Shown here: positions 1-14,000 of the stretch, piece after piece
Layout of the letters: each line of letters opens with the position of its first letter
How positions within the stretch are numbered: position 1 is the first letter of the stretch
Origin: Siphonodentalium dalli
Taxonomy: Eukaryota; Mollusca; Scaphopoda; Gadilida; Siphonodentaliidae
NCBI GenBank assembly: GCA_032622095.1
Contig: CP136069.1
Span: forward strand, 11,304,036 to 11,368,035
Length of the DNA: 64,000 bases
Reading direction: 5' to 3'
The notes under the pieces: generated by a model
What the model was told of the DNA's origin: nothing
The model's database searches: none
The model's input: only the letters and a program-made list of their open reading frames with translations
Program-made: the position numbers and the translations under genes

Positions 1-28
1 CAAAGTAGCTGTAGGCCACTCGCCTGCT

Positions 29-418
29 AAATAAAGGTTCCGAATTCAGCCGGTTTCAGTTACTATATAGATAAAGTAAAATATCTTGATTGTTGCGTTC
101 CATTTGTGCATGCATATACATGGGTTGTGGAGATGGGGGTATGGGTAAAAATACAGTTTTATTGAAATAAAGTGTTCATACAAATGGGCCGCGCAGTGCA
201 GGCTAGTGATCATTAGGCGGCATGCTGAATACAGGTTCCAAAGGGGGTCCGTTCAAAATGTGCCGAAGCTCCCGAATAAAGGCTCCTGAATTGAGTATGT
301 TTCAGTTGGTGTATAGTAATATTTAAATAATATGCTGATTTTGTTTCGTTCAATATGTGCATGCACATATGTTGACTGGGTGTGTAGAAATACAGTTTTT
401 AGTGAAATAAAGTGTTCC
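29..418. repeat. Direct duplication, two ~147-bp copies ~245 bp apart
   Basis: Positions 29-180 and 272-418 align along their length. Both run from an AATAAAGG.TCC start, through a TTTCAGTT block and a GTGCATGCA block, to GAAATAAAGTGTTC. No coding potential is visible; it looks like a diverged dispersed or segmental repeat upstream of gene A. Confidence 0.7.
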
Positions 419-419
419 A

Positions 420-1238
420 ACCCGCATCCAGTAACAAAAAAGAGAAGCATGACCATTCCATGTGTCCATGAATGCGGACACTAGAAAATAACAAAGAACA
501 TTTATATACCCGTCATTTTGTGTCGGGCAACCCCCTAGTAATTTAAATAATAATCATTACTTAAACCATAAATAGTGTCGACTCGGGATGCTTAGTCTCG
601 TACCGTGACTCAATTCGTACTCCAATACGTTTGTCGGCACTAGGTTAGGGTTGCTATGCCATTCGGAAAATGACGGACATTACGTAAAACTGAACAATTT
701 CGGCAGCCACATCGCAAAAACACCATGATTCGTCTCGTAACGGTCTAAAATGTCTGTCATATCACTAAATGAACTTTTCTTTAAGTTAGTAAATTAGTAA
801 ATTCACGCTTTACGGTAAATTGTTACGTGACGTGATATGTTGTATCCAAATCGACGTCATATTGGCACGCGCATTTCCACGCTAAAGTTATTGATGTTTT
901 GCCAACGACATAGCACACTTAACGCAAATCGCAACATACTGGGGATCAGAAGTGGGCTATATAGCAACACATATTAACACGACCTACCATTTAAATTTTT
1001 TAATAATTAATAGGTTCTATAGTGCAAATGAGGCTATATATAGAAACAAAACGCGACTGGGGTAAAAGTTACAACGACCATCCTGTCGTGAGACAAACAA
1101 TCCACTGCAGATCAGATTATTTATTTTGAAAATATCTCATAAAAATTATTACATCCAGAATAGGTTTCCCAAATGGCCGGCACCAGGTTGGTGGAAACCA
1201 AATCACGTTACGCTTTTATGTAGCTACAAAATTGGTGA
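420..1238. other. Upstream flank without a recognisable gene
   Basis: AT-rich sequence with no convincing reading frame. It contains one isolated partial copy (939-987) of the exon-1-derived minisatellite unit described below, with its GTGGGCTATATAGCAACAC block, lying more than 500 bp upstream of exon 1. A promoter for gene A would be expected here or nearer exon 1, but I cannot point to a specific element. Confidence 0.5.
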
Positions 1239-1470
1239 ACGATTGTAACAAAGGAACTGTGCTGTAATCGTGGTTATTGCATAGACACGACTATTCGTCG
1301 TTGTAACAATGGGATTGTGATGTAGTCATGGTTACTGGACATGGTGATTCGTCGTTGTAACAATGATATTGTGCTGTAACCATGGTTAATGGCCACGCCG
1401 ATTCGTCGTTGTAACAATAATATTGTGATGTTATTATAGTTACTGGACATGGTGATTAGTCGTTGTATTT
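1239..1470. repeat. 54-bp minisatellite, ~4 copies, just upstream of exon 1
   Basis: The block ATTCGTCGTTGTAACAAT recurs at about 1293, 1347, 1401 and, diverged, 1455, so the period is 54 bp. It ends 45 bp before the start codon of gene A. Just downstream, TGTATTTACAG ending at 1474 resembles a 3' splice site, so an upstream 5'UTR exon is possible. Confidence 0.75.
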
Positions 1471-1514
1471 ACAGGACGCCCACAAAGGTTCGTCGTTAAT
1501 GAGATTCTGAGAAG

Positions 1515-1653
1515 ATGATTCCGAGATGGTTGAAATGGACCCTGGTTATGACGGTTATTTCGGTCGGTTTCCGCCATGTAATACACATCAGACTGGGGCG
1601 AACGAAGTGGACTATAGCAACACATATTAACACGACCTACGACTATATCGTCG
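1515..1653 (+). CDS. Gene A exon 1: N-terminus, hydrophobic segment, start of FAD motif
   Basis: Encodes residues 1-46, ending ...TTYDYIV, and stops in phase 1 at G|GTAAGTGGG. The split codon (G + TT) gives the second Val of the VVGSGSGG dinucleotide-binding motif in exon 2, which proves the join. [15 protein letters not shown] is a short hydrophobic stretch after a basic/Trp start, consistent with a signal peptide or membrane anchor. In-frame TGA precedes ATG by a few codons and the -3 base is A. The last ~60 bases are the founder of the minisatellite that follows. Confidence 0.85.
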
Positions 1654-4600
1654 GTAAGTGGGTTATCTGGGGCGAACGAAGTGGGCTATATAGCAACACA
1701 TATTAACACGACATACGACTATATCGTCGGTAAGTGGGTTATCTGGGGCGAACGAAGTGGACTATAGCAACACATATTAACACGACCTACGACTAGATTG
1801 TCGGTAAGTGGGTTATCTGGGGCGAACGAAGTGTGCTATATAGCAACACATATTAACACGACCTACGACTATATCGTCGGTAAGTGGGTTATCTGGGGCG
1901 AACGAAGTGGACTATAGCAACACATTTTAACACGACCTACGTCTATATCGCCGGTAAGTGGGTTATCTTGGGGGGATGAAGTGGGCTATATAGCAACACA
2001 TATCAACACGACCTACGACTATATTGTTGGTAAGTAGGTTATCTGGGGGGAACGAAGTGGACTATAGCAACACATATTAACACGACCTACGACTATATCG
2101 TCGGTAAGTGGGTTATCTGGGGCGAACGAAGTGGGCTATATATCAACACAAATTAACACGACCTACGACTATATCGTCGGTGAGTAGGTTATCTGGGGCG
2201 AACGAAGTGGACTATAGCAACACGTATTAACACAACCTACGACTATATCGTCGGTAAGTGGGTTATCTGTGGGGAACGAAGTGGGCTATATAGCAACACA
2301 TATCAACACGACCTACGACTATATCGTCGGTAAGTGGGTTATCTGGAGCGAACGAAGTGGACTATAGCAACACATATTAACACGACCTACGACTATATCG
2401 TCGGTGAGTAGGTTATCTGTGGGGAACGAAGTTGGCTATATAGCAACACATATTAACACGACCTACGACCATATCGTCGGTGAGTAGGTTATCTGGTGAG
2501 AACGAAGTGGACTATAGCAACACATATAAGCACGACCGACCTACGACTATATTTTTGGTAAGTATGTTATATGGGGGGAACGAAGTGGACTATAGCAACA
2601 CATAGTAACACGACCTACGACTATATCGTCGGTAAGTGGGTTATCTGGGGCGAACGAAGTGGGCTATATAGCAACACGTATTAACACGACCTACGACTAT
2701 ATCGTCGGTAAGTGGGTTATATGTGGGGAACCAAATGGGCTATATTGCAACACATATCAACACGACATACGACTATATCGTCGGTAAGTGGGTTATCTGG
2801 TGCGAACGAAGTGGACTATAGCAACACATATTAACACGACCTACGACTATATCGTCGGTGAGTAGGTTATCTGGGGGGAACGAAGTGGGCTATATAGCAA
2901 CACATATTAACACGACCTACGACTATATCGTTGGTGAGTACGTTATCTGGGGAGAACGAAGTGGACTATAGCAACACATATTAACACGACCTACGACTAT
3001 ATCGTCGGTAAGTAGGTTATCTGGGGGAACGAAGTGGGCTATATAGCAACACATATCAACACGACATACGACTATATCGTCGGTAAGAGAGTTATCCATT
3101 TCCATTCTCTTATGGAAGTATAAATTTGAATAATTGCATAATCCGATTGAGCGCCCCTCAATTACTATTTATTTGGTTTCGGGGGTAAACAATATTTGAT
3201 TCTAGTCGAGGAAACCACCTATCAAAGCTCAGAGTTATTAGATATCGATTTTTGACATCTATTATTTTTCACCATCGAAAATTAATAGTGGCCCAGTAAA
3301 CAGAATGCATCGGACCAAATTGCTGATGAAGATGGATAACTCTAAAATCAAGAGGCTTTCTTTTGGTAATAAGGTCAAATTTCGCCGAACAACATGTTGA
3401 CAAATAACACGTTTCGGGCAATTTTATACTATAGTTGACAATGGTTAGCATTATTTTTGGCAATTAATCGATTCTGATAACTGAAGCGGCATTACTAAAA
3501 ATGTTGTTGTTGGAATCTGATTATATGGAGACAATTTATACTTTAAAGTATACATCGGAATATTCTATTATTTATATTTCATGAGTTGTAAATAATCAGA
3601 CGGCAGATCTATACACATATATGACCCGCCATATCAAATCCAGTCGGAAGTCGGGATTTTTTTACCCTGTGCCAATGCATTCTCTTATATATGCGAGTCG
3701 ACCATAGGTCGCCTCGCATATATAAGAGAATGCATTGGCCTAACAATTTTTTACAATTTTAATAATTGTTTCTTGTATTCTTTAACAATTTTATAATTTC
3801 ACACATACAGAGCCCCAGACAAACATGAGCAGACGACACTCTTCTATGTTCTTCTATATATGTGTGGGGCTCCATGCAGGGTAATGGATGTTTTTTTATT
3901 TTATGTCCTAAAAATTGTAAGAAACATTTATTTAAAAAAAATTATAAAAAATTATTAGGCCAATGCATTCTTTTATATATGCATTGGCACAGGGTAAAAA
4001 AATCCGGACTTCCGACTGGATTTGATATGGCGGGTCACATATATGCAAACGCAGAAGGATTACTATTTATTGACGGGACTGTACACATAATACGTTCAAC
4101 AAACAGCCTAACTATGGTCGTTAGTTGAACTTATTATCTGAACATTTCCTGAACTACTCGCCAAGTATTATGGCGCAGTATTACATAGCATGTGCCAGCG
4201 CATTATCTGATATATACATAAGAGTATGCATTGACACAGTTTTTTCGAAAAAAAATCAGTAAACTCCAGTCATGGAAGGGTTAACAGCTGAGAACGAACT
4301 AAAACCAGGTCATTCATGTATATACCAACTCTATCTACAATGTACGTCAATGTAGTCAACCTATAATAATGCCCTACCTGGAAAGAGTTGTTTTAAAATC
4401 CATTGTTAAGATTACACAACGAAAGTGAGTATAATCATATGCAATTCTAGATATTTTGCCGGATAGATCAAAACAAATGCTCTGTGGAGAAAATATCTTG
4501 CAACTTTTGCCTGGATTTATGGAAAACGCGTGTCTGTCCATTAAACCTTCCACGACTGGAGCTTCCTGAAATTTAGCGAAAACCATGTGCCAATGAATCA

Positions 4601-6204
4601 CATGAAACCACATATATAAGAGAATGCATTGGCCTAACAATATTTACCTGAATATTTTAATCCAGTGCATTCTCTACTAGAGACTCGCATATATACGAGA
4701 ATGCACTGGCCTAACAATATTTACCTGAATATTTTAATCCAGTGCATTCTCTACTAGAGACTCGCATATATACGAGAATGCACTGGCATAATATTGTTAA
4801 TACCGCACCAGCGCATTCCCGTAATTAAACGGTTTTTAATTAATTCTCTAATATTTCCAGTTGGCTCAGGGAGCGGAGGGGCCGTTGTTGCTAGTAGACT
4901 CAGCGAAGACAAAAACAACCGAGTTCTGCTTCTGGAGGCCGGATCGTCTGACATAGACTTCATGTATGATATACCTCTGCTCACGATTCTAAATCAGAAA
5001 ACAGAAGGTGATTGGTCCTACGTGACTTCGCCACAAGGGAGCGCAGGCTTATCAAAGAAAGACAAAGTGAGGATCAAACTCCAAGAGAGAGAGAGAGAGA
5101 GATAGGGAGAGAGAAAGAGCGAGAGAGAGGGAGAGAGAAAGAGAAGGAGGGAGATAGAGAGGGGAGGGAGCAAGATGGGGAGATATGCAAACATACAGAG
5201 ATAGAGACAGAGAGAGAAAGAGAGAGGGAGGGAGAGAGACAGAGAGAGAGAGGGGGACACGAGAGATAGGGAGAGAGGGAGAAAGAGAGGGAGAGGGAGA
5301 GAGAGAGAGGAGATAGGAGAGAGAGGAGAGAGGAGATATGGGAGAGAGGAGAGAGGGAGAGAGATGCTAGAGAGGGAATGAGAGAGGGAGAGGGAAAGAG
5401 AGAGAGGGAGTGAGAGAGGGAGAGGGGATAGAGAGGGAGAAATAGAGAGGGAGAGAGAGAGAGAGGGGGAGAGCGAGAGACACAGAAAGAGAGAGAGGGG
5501 AAGAGGGGGGAGATAGAGAGACACAAACAGAGAGAGAATGAGGATAGAGAGAGAGGGAGAGGGAGAGAGAGAGATAGAGGGAAGAGAGATATGGAGAGAG
5601 GGAGAACGAGAGGGAGAGGGAGAGAGAGAGGGGAGATAGGGGAGAGCGGAGAGAGGAGATATGGGAGAGAGGAGAGAGGGAGAGAGATGCTAGAGAGGGA
5701 ATGAGAGAGGGAGAAGGAAAGAGAGAGAGGGAGTGAGAGAGGGAGAGGGAAAAGAGAGGGAGAAATAGAGAGGGAGAGAGAGAGAGGGGGGGGGGGAGAG
5801 CGAGAGACATATAAAGAGGGAGAGAGAGGGGAAGAGGGGGGAGATAGAGAGACACAAACAGAGAGAGAATGAGGATAGAGAGAGAGAGGGAGAGGGAGAG
5901 AGAGAGAGAGATAGAGGGAAGAGAGATATGGAGAGAGGGAGAACGAGAGGGAGAGGGAGAGAGAGAGAGGGGAGATAGGGGAGAGCGGAGAGAGGAGATA
6001 TGGGAGAGAGGAGAGAGGGAGAGAGATGCTAGAGAGGGAATGAGAGAGGGAGAAGGAAAGAGAGAGAGGGAGTGAGAGAGGGAGAGGGAAAAGAGAGGGA
6101 GAAATAGAGAGGGAGAGAGAGAGAGAGGGGGGAGCGAGAGACATATAAAGAGGGATAGAGAGGGGAAGAGGGGGGAGATAGAGAGACACAAACAGAGAGA
6201 GAAT

Positions 6205-6235
<31 letters not shown>

Positions 6236-8018
6236 TAGGGAGAGAGAAAGAGCGAGAGAGAGGGAGAGAGAAAGAGAAGGACGGAGATAGAGAGGGGAGG
6301 GAGCAAGATGGGGAGATATGCAAACATACAGAGATAGAGACAGAGAGAGAAAGAGAGAGGGAGGGAGAGAGACAGAGAGAGAGAGGGGGACAAGAGAGAT
6401 AGGGAGAGAGGGAGAAAGAGAGGGAGAGGGAGAGAGAGAGGGGAGATAGGGGAGAGAGGAGAGAGGAGATATGGGAGAGAGGAGAGAGGGAGAGAGATGC
6501 TAGAGAGGGAATGAGAGAGGGAGAGGGAAAGAGAGAGAGGGAGTGAGAGAGGGAGAGGGGATAGAGAGGGAGAAATAGAGAGGGAGAGAGAGAGAGAGGG
6601 GGAGAGCGAGAGACATAGAAAGAGGGAGAGAGAGGGGAAGAGGGGGGGGATAGAGAGACACAAACAGAGAGAGAATGAGGATAGAGAGAGAGAGGGAGAG
6701 GGAGAGAGAGAGAGATAGAGGGAAGAGAGATATGGAGAGAGGGAGAACGAGAGGGAGAGGGAGAGAGAGAGGGGAGATAGGGGAGAGCGGAGAGAGGAGA
6801 TATGGGAGAGAGGAGAGAGGGAGAGAGATGCTAGAGAGGGAATGAGAGAGGGAGAAGGAAAGAGAGAGAGGGAGTGAGAGAGGGAGAGGGAAAAGAGAGG
6901 GAGAAATAGAAAGGGAGAGAGAGAGAGGGGGGGGGGGGGGGAGAGCGAGAGACATAGAAAGAGGGAGAGAGAGGGGAAGAGGGGGGAGATAGAGAGACAC
7001 AAACAGAGAGAGAATGAGGATAGAGAGAGAGAGAGAGGGAGAGGGAGAGAGAGAGAGAGAGATAGAGGGAAGAGAAATATGGAGAGAGGGAGAACGAGAG
7101 GGAGAGGGAGAGAGAGAGGGGAGATAGAGGAGAGCGGAGAGAGGAGATATGGGAGAGAGGAGAGAGGGAGAGAGATGCTAGAGATGGAATGAGAGAGGGA
7201 GAAGGAAAGAGAGAGAGGGAGTGAGAGAGGGAGAGGAGAAATAGAGAGGGAGAGAGAGAGAGAGGGGGGGGGGCGAGAGAGACATATAAAGAGGGAGAGA
7301 GAGGGGAAGAGGGGGGGAGATAGAGAGACACAAACAGAGAGAGAATGAGGATAGAGAGAGAGAGAGGGAGAGGGAGAGAGAGAGATAGAGGGAAGAGAAA
7401 TGTGGAGAGAGGGAGAACGAGAGGGAGAGGGAGAGAGAGAGAGGGGAGATAGGGGGAGAGCGGAGAGAGGAGATATGGGAGAGAGGAGAGAGGGAGAGAG
7501 ATGATAGAGAGGGAATGAGAGAGGGAGAAGGAAAGAGAGAGAGGGAGTGAGATAGGGAGAGGGAAAAGAGAGGGAGAAATAGAGAGGGAGAGAGAGAGAG
7601 GGGGGGGGGGGGCGAGAGACATATAAAGAGGGAGAGAGAGGGGAAGAGGGGGGAGATAGAGAGACACAAACAGAGAGAGAATGAGGATAGAGGAGAGAGA
7701 GAGGGAGAGGGAGAGAGAGAGATAAGAGGGAAGAGAAATGTGGAGAGAGGGGAGAACGAGAGGGAGAGGGGAGAGAGAGAGGGGAGATAGGGGAGAGCGG
7801 AGAGAGGGAGATATGGGAGAGAGGAGAGAGGGAGAGAGATGCTAGAGAGGGAATGAGAGACGGGAGAAGGAAAGAGAGGAGAGGGAGTGAGATAGGGAGA
7901 GGGAAAAGAGAGGGAGAAATAGAGAGGGAGAGAGAGAGAGGGGGGGGCGAGAGACATATAAAAGAGGGAGAGAGAGGGGAAGAGGGGGGAGATAGAGAGA
8001 CACAAACAGAGAGAGAAT

Positions 8019-8073
<55 letters not shown>

Positions 8074-11000
8074 GAAGAGAGATACATTGATAGAAACCAC
8101 TACAAGCACGTCGTATAGTCTATTTTTTCGAGTAGGAAATTCCATGGAAATAACGTGTCACATGGATACACATCGTTTCTGACCAAAGTAGTTTTGAATT
8201 AACATTTTTTATTAGCGGCGTAGGGTTTGTAGAGTGGACTATTGTTTGCGCTACTATATCAGACATGCCATTTCCGACTAATTTTATCTGATTCGGTCAA
8301 TTTCCAATTGAATATACAGTTATGTTCTCAGAATACTGCAATTTGATTTGCAACAGACAAAATTTTGTGACACAAACAGCCAGAATGATGTCAATATATT
8401 ATGTACGTGATTGCAGTGGTAAAACCATCGTAGTGAGGGGACACAACTCTGCCTTGCTGTTAACGTAAGGGGCACGCCTAATTTTCAATAAAGTTAACAA
8501 TGTGCTCCATGACTTCTCTGCTTTTGATATTTCTGCGCTCCTAGCCGCTTTGATATACATCGCTATTATCAACTGTAATCATTCTGCACGCATGGGTTTG
8601 TTGTGAAATTGGAGTAGGAATCTAAATTAGTGTTCGAATGGGTTACAGAATATCTGTATGTGGACTTGGTGTGTCCACCACGTGGTACAAAAGATATCCC
8701 CTTAATTAAAGTGATGTGAAACACTCTGGTCTGGTGATCAGATATAAGTGTAGAATAATCTTGTTCAAAGTAGTAAGTTTTACAAATAGTATATCCAAAT
8801 TGACAACACACACCGTCATTCTTATATATGAATTAAGTGCAGTGACTCTCGATGGCGAAATCGTTTTCGTCAGTTTATCCCCGATAGATGCGTCCCGAAT
8901 CGAGTAGTAAATATTTTATCTGTGGAGTGGTACGTTCGATTTGCTTCAAATGTTAGGCGATGTTAGTAGAATGTTACAATCCTCCAGTTGTCATAGCGCC
9001 TGAATACTAACGTATCAGTTTCACGCACCCGAACAAGTACACAGTATATCTTGAACTGTTTCATGACGGGAGCTGTGCTGTCGCAGCATATAATATCTTG
9101 TGTGAATATTTTATTTCGGTGGGGGGTGGGGGTGGGGGTGGATAACACCGGGATGGTCGGTGGTACTACGGGCGTTAGCCAGAGTAGAGATTCGTGACAT
9201 GATCTAATTAGTTTGGTGAGAAAGTTTCCCTGTAATTTGTAACAATTCGGCTATAACCATTTCAGATATGTTTATGGCCGCGGGGAAAAATACTGGGAGG
9301 GACCAGTAAGCTCAACTACATGATGTATGTCCGTGGTAGTCGTCATGACTACGATACTTGGGCGACCAATGGGTGCGACGGATGGGGCTACAAAGACGTT
9401 CTTCCATACTTTTTGAAATCGGAAGATATCGACGACATCGAATATACGAAAAGGGGTAAGTAGTTTGAGTAATGACAACAACGAACACCGCTGCGATATA
9501 ACCCTGTATATATGTACACACAAGGGTTGCATTGTGTCCTTTTAACATTTCCCGCCGTGAGTGCCTGGTGTCCATTTAACATTCATACTTTGAGTACCTC
9601 GTGTCCATTTAATATTTCCATTTCTTTAACATTCACGCATTGCGAGCGCATTGTCTCCCTTTAATATTCACACACTGTGGGTGCATTGTGTCTCTTTAAC
9701 ATTTTCCCGCCGCTAGTGCATCGTGTCTCTTTAACATTTACACTGTGAGTACATCGCGTTCCTTTAACATTTACACACCGAAATTGCCTCGTGTCCATTT
9801 AATATTTACCCACGTGAGTGCCTCGGGTCTCTTTAACATTCGCAAACCGAGTGCAGTGTCTCCCTTTAACATAATATGAGGTAATACACATATTAGGAAC
9901 ATAATTCAAGGCGAAGCTCCCCTTTTTCATCGAGGTCATTACGCAATATATATAACATTACACCCCATAACGTAATACACCGAACGTACACCATTCATAT
10001 GTAATGACAAGGCCCATTGTTCAGCAAGGTCATCACGTAATACACTAACGTATTAGTATTCGCGCATTGCGAGCGCATTGTCTCCCTTTAAAATTCACAC
10101 AATGTGAGTGCATCATGTCTCTTTAACATTCAACCACCGCTAGTGCATCGTGTCCCTTTAATATTTACACTGTGAGTATATCGCGTCCCTTTAACATTTC
10201 CACACCGAAATTGCCTCATGTCCATTTAATATTTACCCAAGAGAGTGTCTCGCGTCCCAATAACATTCGCAAACTGAGTGCATTGTCTCCCTTTAACATA
10301 ATATGAACATAATTCAGGGCGAGGCCCCCCATTTTTCACCGAGGTCATCACGTAATATACATAACATTACACCCCATAACGTAAAACACCCATTACGAAC
10401 GTACACCATTCATATGTAGTGACAATGCCCATTGTTCAGCAAGGTCATCACGTAACATACAAACGTATTAAGTGTATTGAAGCTTCAATAGAGGGGTACT
10501 TTTCGTGACGTCATAAAATGCGTTGGTGTCGCCAAATGCGCGGGGTATCATCAAGTGTGACACCGAACCGCATTCAAGACGTTACATGGTGTGGAAACTG
10601 TTCGGTGAGCTGTACAGATGACAATAGTTATATGTCAACTGTTCCATCAGACGTTACAGAGAATCCTCAGATGACTGTTCTTCTGGGCAGTATCTATGCT
10701 ATGAAATTAACATTGTTTTTAGTTACATTTCCCTTCTAGGAAGTTTCTTTATACCCTAATTTTCAGAAGATAAAATTCATAATTGAGGTGCCCAATGGGT
10801 GAACATCACCAACTTCAACTGGGGAACTTCAATCTGATCCTAGGTCTGCCATGTCAGTTGAGGGTCTTAGCAGAATGAGGTCCCCAGAGGGTGAATTTAG
10901 TAATGCTAGTCCGCTATGCGGGATAGCGGCACTAAATTCACCCTCTGTGGATCTCATTCTGCAAATGTTCGGTGAGCTAAAGAGATGACAATAGTTATAT

Positions 11001-14000
11001 GTCTGCTGTTCTACCTTACAGGTTTTCACAAACAAGGAGGGAATCTGCACGTTTCCACCAAAGGGATATCTAACAATGTGGATATACTAAACGCATTTAT
11101 CAACGCAGCCGAAGAGCGCGGTATCAAATCAAAAGATCTAAACGAGGAAGGAGATCAGGAAGGTATATAAGCATGATGTGATGCGCCCCTCCCCTTGATG
11201 GTGTCATCCTCCATTTATTGGGCACCCGACATAAGTGGTATTTAACGACTAGAGTTGGCCTTTTTCAGTGTGAAATATATGTACTTCATCGCAGTATTCA
11301 CCCCTCTCCGGTATTCATAATTCAGTAGATGGTACTTTTGTTTAATAATGTGGGCCAAGTGATAGATTGTTAGATATATTATATGTCATAGTGTGGTTTT
11401 CACATGCATCAGAAACTTTTGCATCGAAATTTGGTCAAATTTACTTTAGAGTTTCGAATTGTTTGCATGGAAGAATAAATTAATTGTTATCAGTGAAATA
11501 AAAACAGTTTTAAATTACCTTCCATCAAGCAAGATTACAAATACCCAAAAGCAATCAATGTTACATTTCATGTTTGGATCATTGTACACATCTTTAACAC
11601 AGTACTCCACTTTATTATCTTTACTATAACCTCAAGTAGGAATGCATATGTGACCCGCCATATAAAATCCAGTCGTAAGTCGGGATTTTTTTTACCCTGT
11701 GCCAATGCATTCTCTTATATATGCGAGTCGACCATAGGTCGCCTCGCATATATAAGAGAATGCATAGGCCTAACAATGTTTTATCATTTTTTTTAAATAA
11801 ATGTTTCTTACAATTTTTAGGACATAAAATAAAAACATCCATTACCCTGCAGGGAGCCCCACACATATATAGAAGAATATAGAAGAGTGTCGTCTGCTCA
11901 TGTTTGTCTGGGGCTCTGTATGGGTGAAATTATAAAATTGTGAAAGAATACAAGAAAACATTATTAAAATTGTAAAAAATTGTTAGGCCAATGCATTCTC
12001 TTATATATGCGAGGCGACCTATGGTCGACTCGCATATATAAGAGAATGCATTGGCACAGGGTAAAAAAATCCCGACTTACGACTGGATTTGATATGGCGG
12101 GTCACATATCCATTCCTACTTTCGGTTATAGTAAAGATAATAGGGGTGAGCTATAACTGAAGATTAACGCGAAATAGTCCGAAACGACACATGTGTAGGT
12201 TGTTTTGTTACCAATCTATCACATGATATTCCCCCGGTAGGTGACTGTAGTAGTTTACCAATCTATCACATGATATTCCCTGGTAGGTGACTGTAGTAGT
12301 TTACCAATCTATCCCATGATATTCCCCGGTAGGTGACTGTAGTAGTACATGGGGAGGCAGAGGGGGTCCACTCGTCGTGTGAGAGCTATAATGTCGTAAC
12401 TCACATTTTCAACTTTCCGAGAAAATGAAGGTTGAAGTTTTCAGTCAACATTTCTCATAATGTTGACAAAGCTTGGCGTATTGTTGTATTTATCCCAATG
12501 AAAACTGGCATTAGCTGTCTATTGAACCACACCCACTGTGTTCAATCGGTATACATTGATTAGCATTACACCGACATAGGCCGTCAAGCGCTGACGAAGC
12601 TGGTTCGAAACCCGACAAGCGCAGATACGTGATCCACGCAAAGCGAGGGTAATCAGATTCGTGTATATATTTGTCAGTTGCTTTCCGGGTGTCAGTGGTT
12701 TCTACATATATGTGGGGGTATGATGCTATATTACGCAATTAAAATCTAGCTCAAAATTAAGAAGCCTCATCTAATAGATCCAACACAATAAACCATATGG
12801 TGATTGGAGATTTGTGTGTAATTATTAATTATTCTAGCAGTTATTGGAACCAAACTGGACACAACAACAAATTCAACCTCTCAAATATATTAAAATCCGT
12901 TGCTTTTGTTGATCTTCATAATTGCACAGATTATATATACAATGAAGATGATATGAGAAAAACCAAGATGTTCTACCAGATAGATCCAGATATAGTCTTT
13001 GTTGATAATATCTTGCCATTCATGGCTGGGTTTATGCAAAACGCGCGTCACCTCCTTAATGTGGCATGACATATGTGAATACATATTGGGAGGCAGGCGC
13101 TACTGCTTTTGAAATGTTCAATACGAGAGCGGGCATGTTGTTTTCTGGATTTAAATTGTGTGGTACCATAATTGTTTCAGAGCGACGGTCTACAATTGTA
13201 AATTTTAGCGACCGTTGACTAAAAAAATTGAAATCCAGTCGTAAGTCGGACCAGCCATATGAAATCCAGTCGTAAGACGGACCCGCCATATGAAATCCAG
13301 TCGTATATCGGACCCGCCATATGAAATCCAGTCGTAAGTCGGACCCGCCATATGAAATCCAGTCGTAAGTCGGGATTTTGTTACCCTGTGCCAATGCATT
13401 CTCTTATATATGCGAGTCGACCATAGGTCGCCTCGCATATATAAGACAATGCATTGGCCTAACAAATTTTATACAATTTTTTATAATTGTTAAAAAATGT
13501 AAGAAAATGAAAAAATTGTTAAAGAATGTAAGAAAAAAAATGATAAAATTGTTAAAGAATATAAGAACAATTTATAAAAAATTATGAAAAAATTGATAAG
13601 CCAATGTATTCTCTTATATATGCGAGGCGACCTATGGTCGACTCGCATATATAAGAGAATGCATTGGCACAGGGTAACTAATATGTGACCCGCCATATCA
13701 AATCCAGTCGTAAGTCGGGATTTGTTTACCCTGTGCCAATGCATTTATGGTCGACTCGCATATATAAGAGAATGCATATCATTTTTTTTTAAATAAATGT
13801 TTCTTACAATTTTTAGGACATAAAATAAAAAACATCCATTACCATGCAGGGAGCCCCACACATATATAGAAGCATATAGAAGAGTGTCGTCTGCTCATGT
13901 TTGTCTGGGGCTCTGTATGGGTGAAATTATAAAATTGTTAAAGAATACAAGAACAAATTATTAAAATTGTAAAAAATTGTTAGGCCAATGCATTGGCACA

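Noticed and set aside
5074-8145. 1023-codon minus-strand frame rich in Ser, Leu and Pro, plus several overlapping long frames
   Set aside because: It is the translation of the TC strand of the GA tract; no non-repeat domain, and composition follows directly from the repeat.
12797-13069. 90-codon frame in intron 4 as an extra gene or exon
   Set aside because: The region is a dispersed repeat with copies near 4434 and 40850 in which the frame is not kept, and gene A splices in phase without it.
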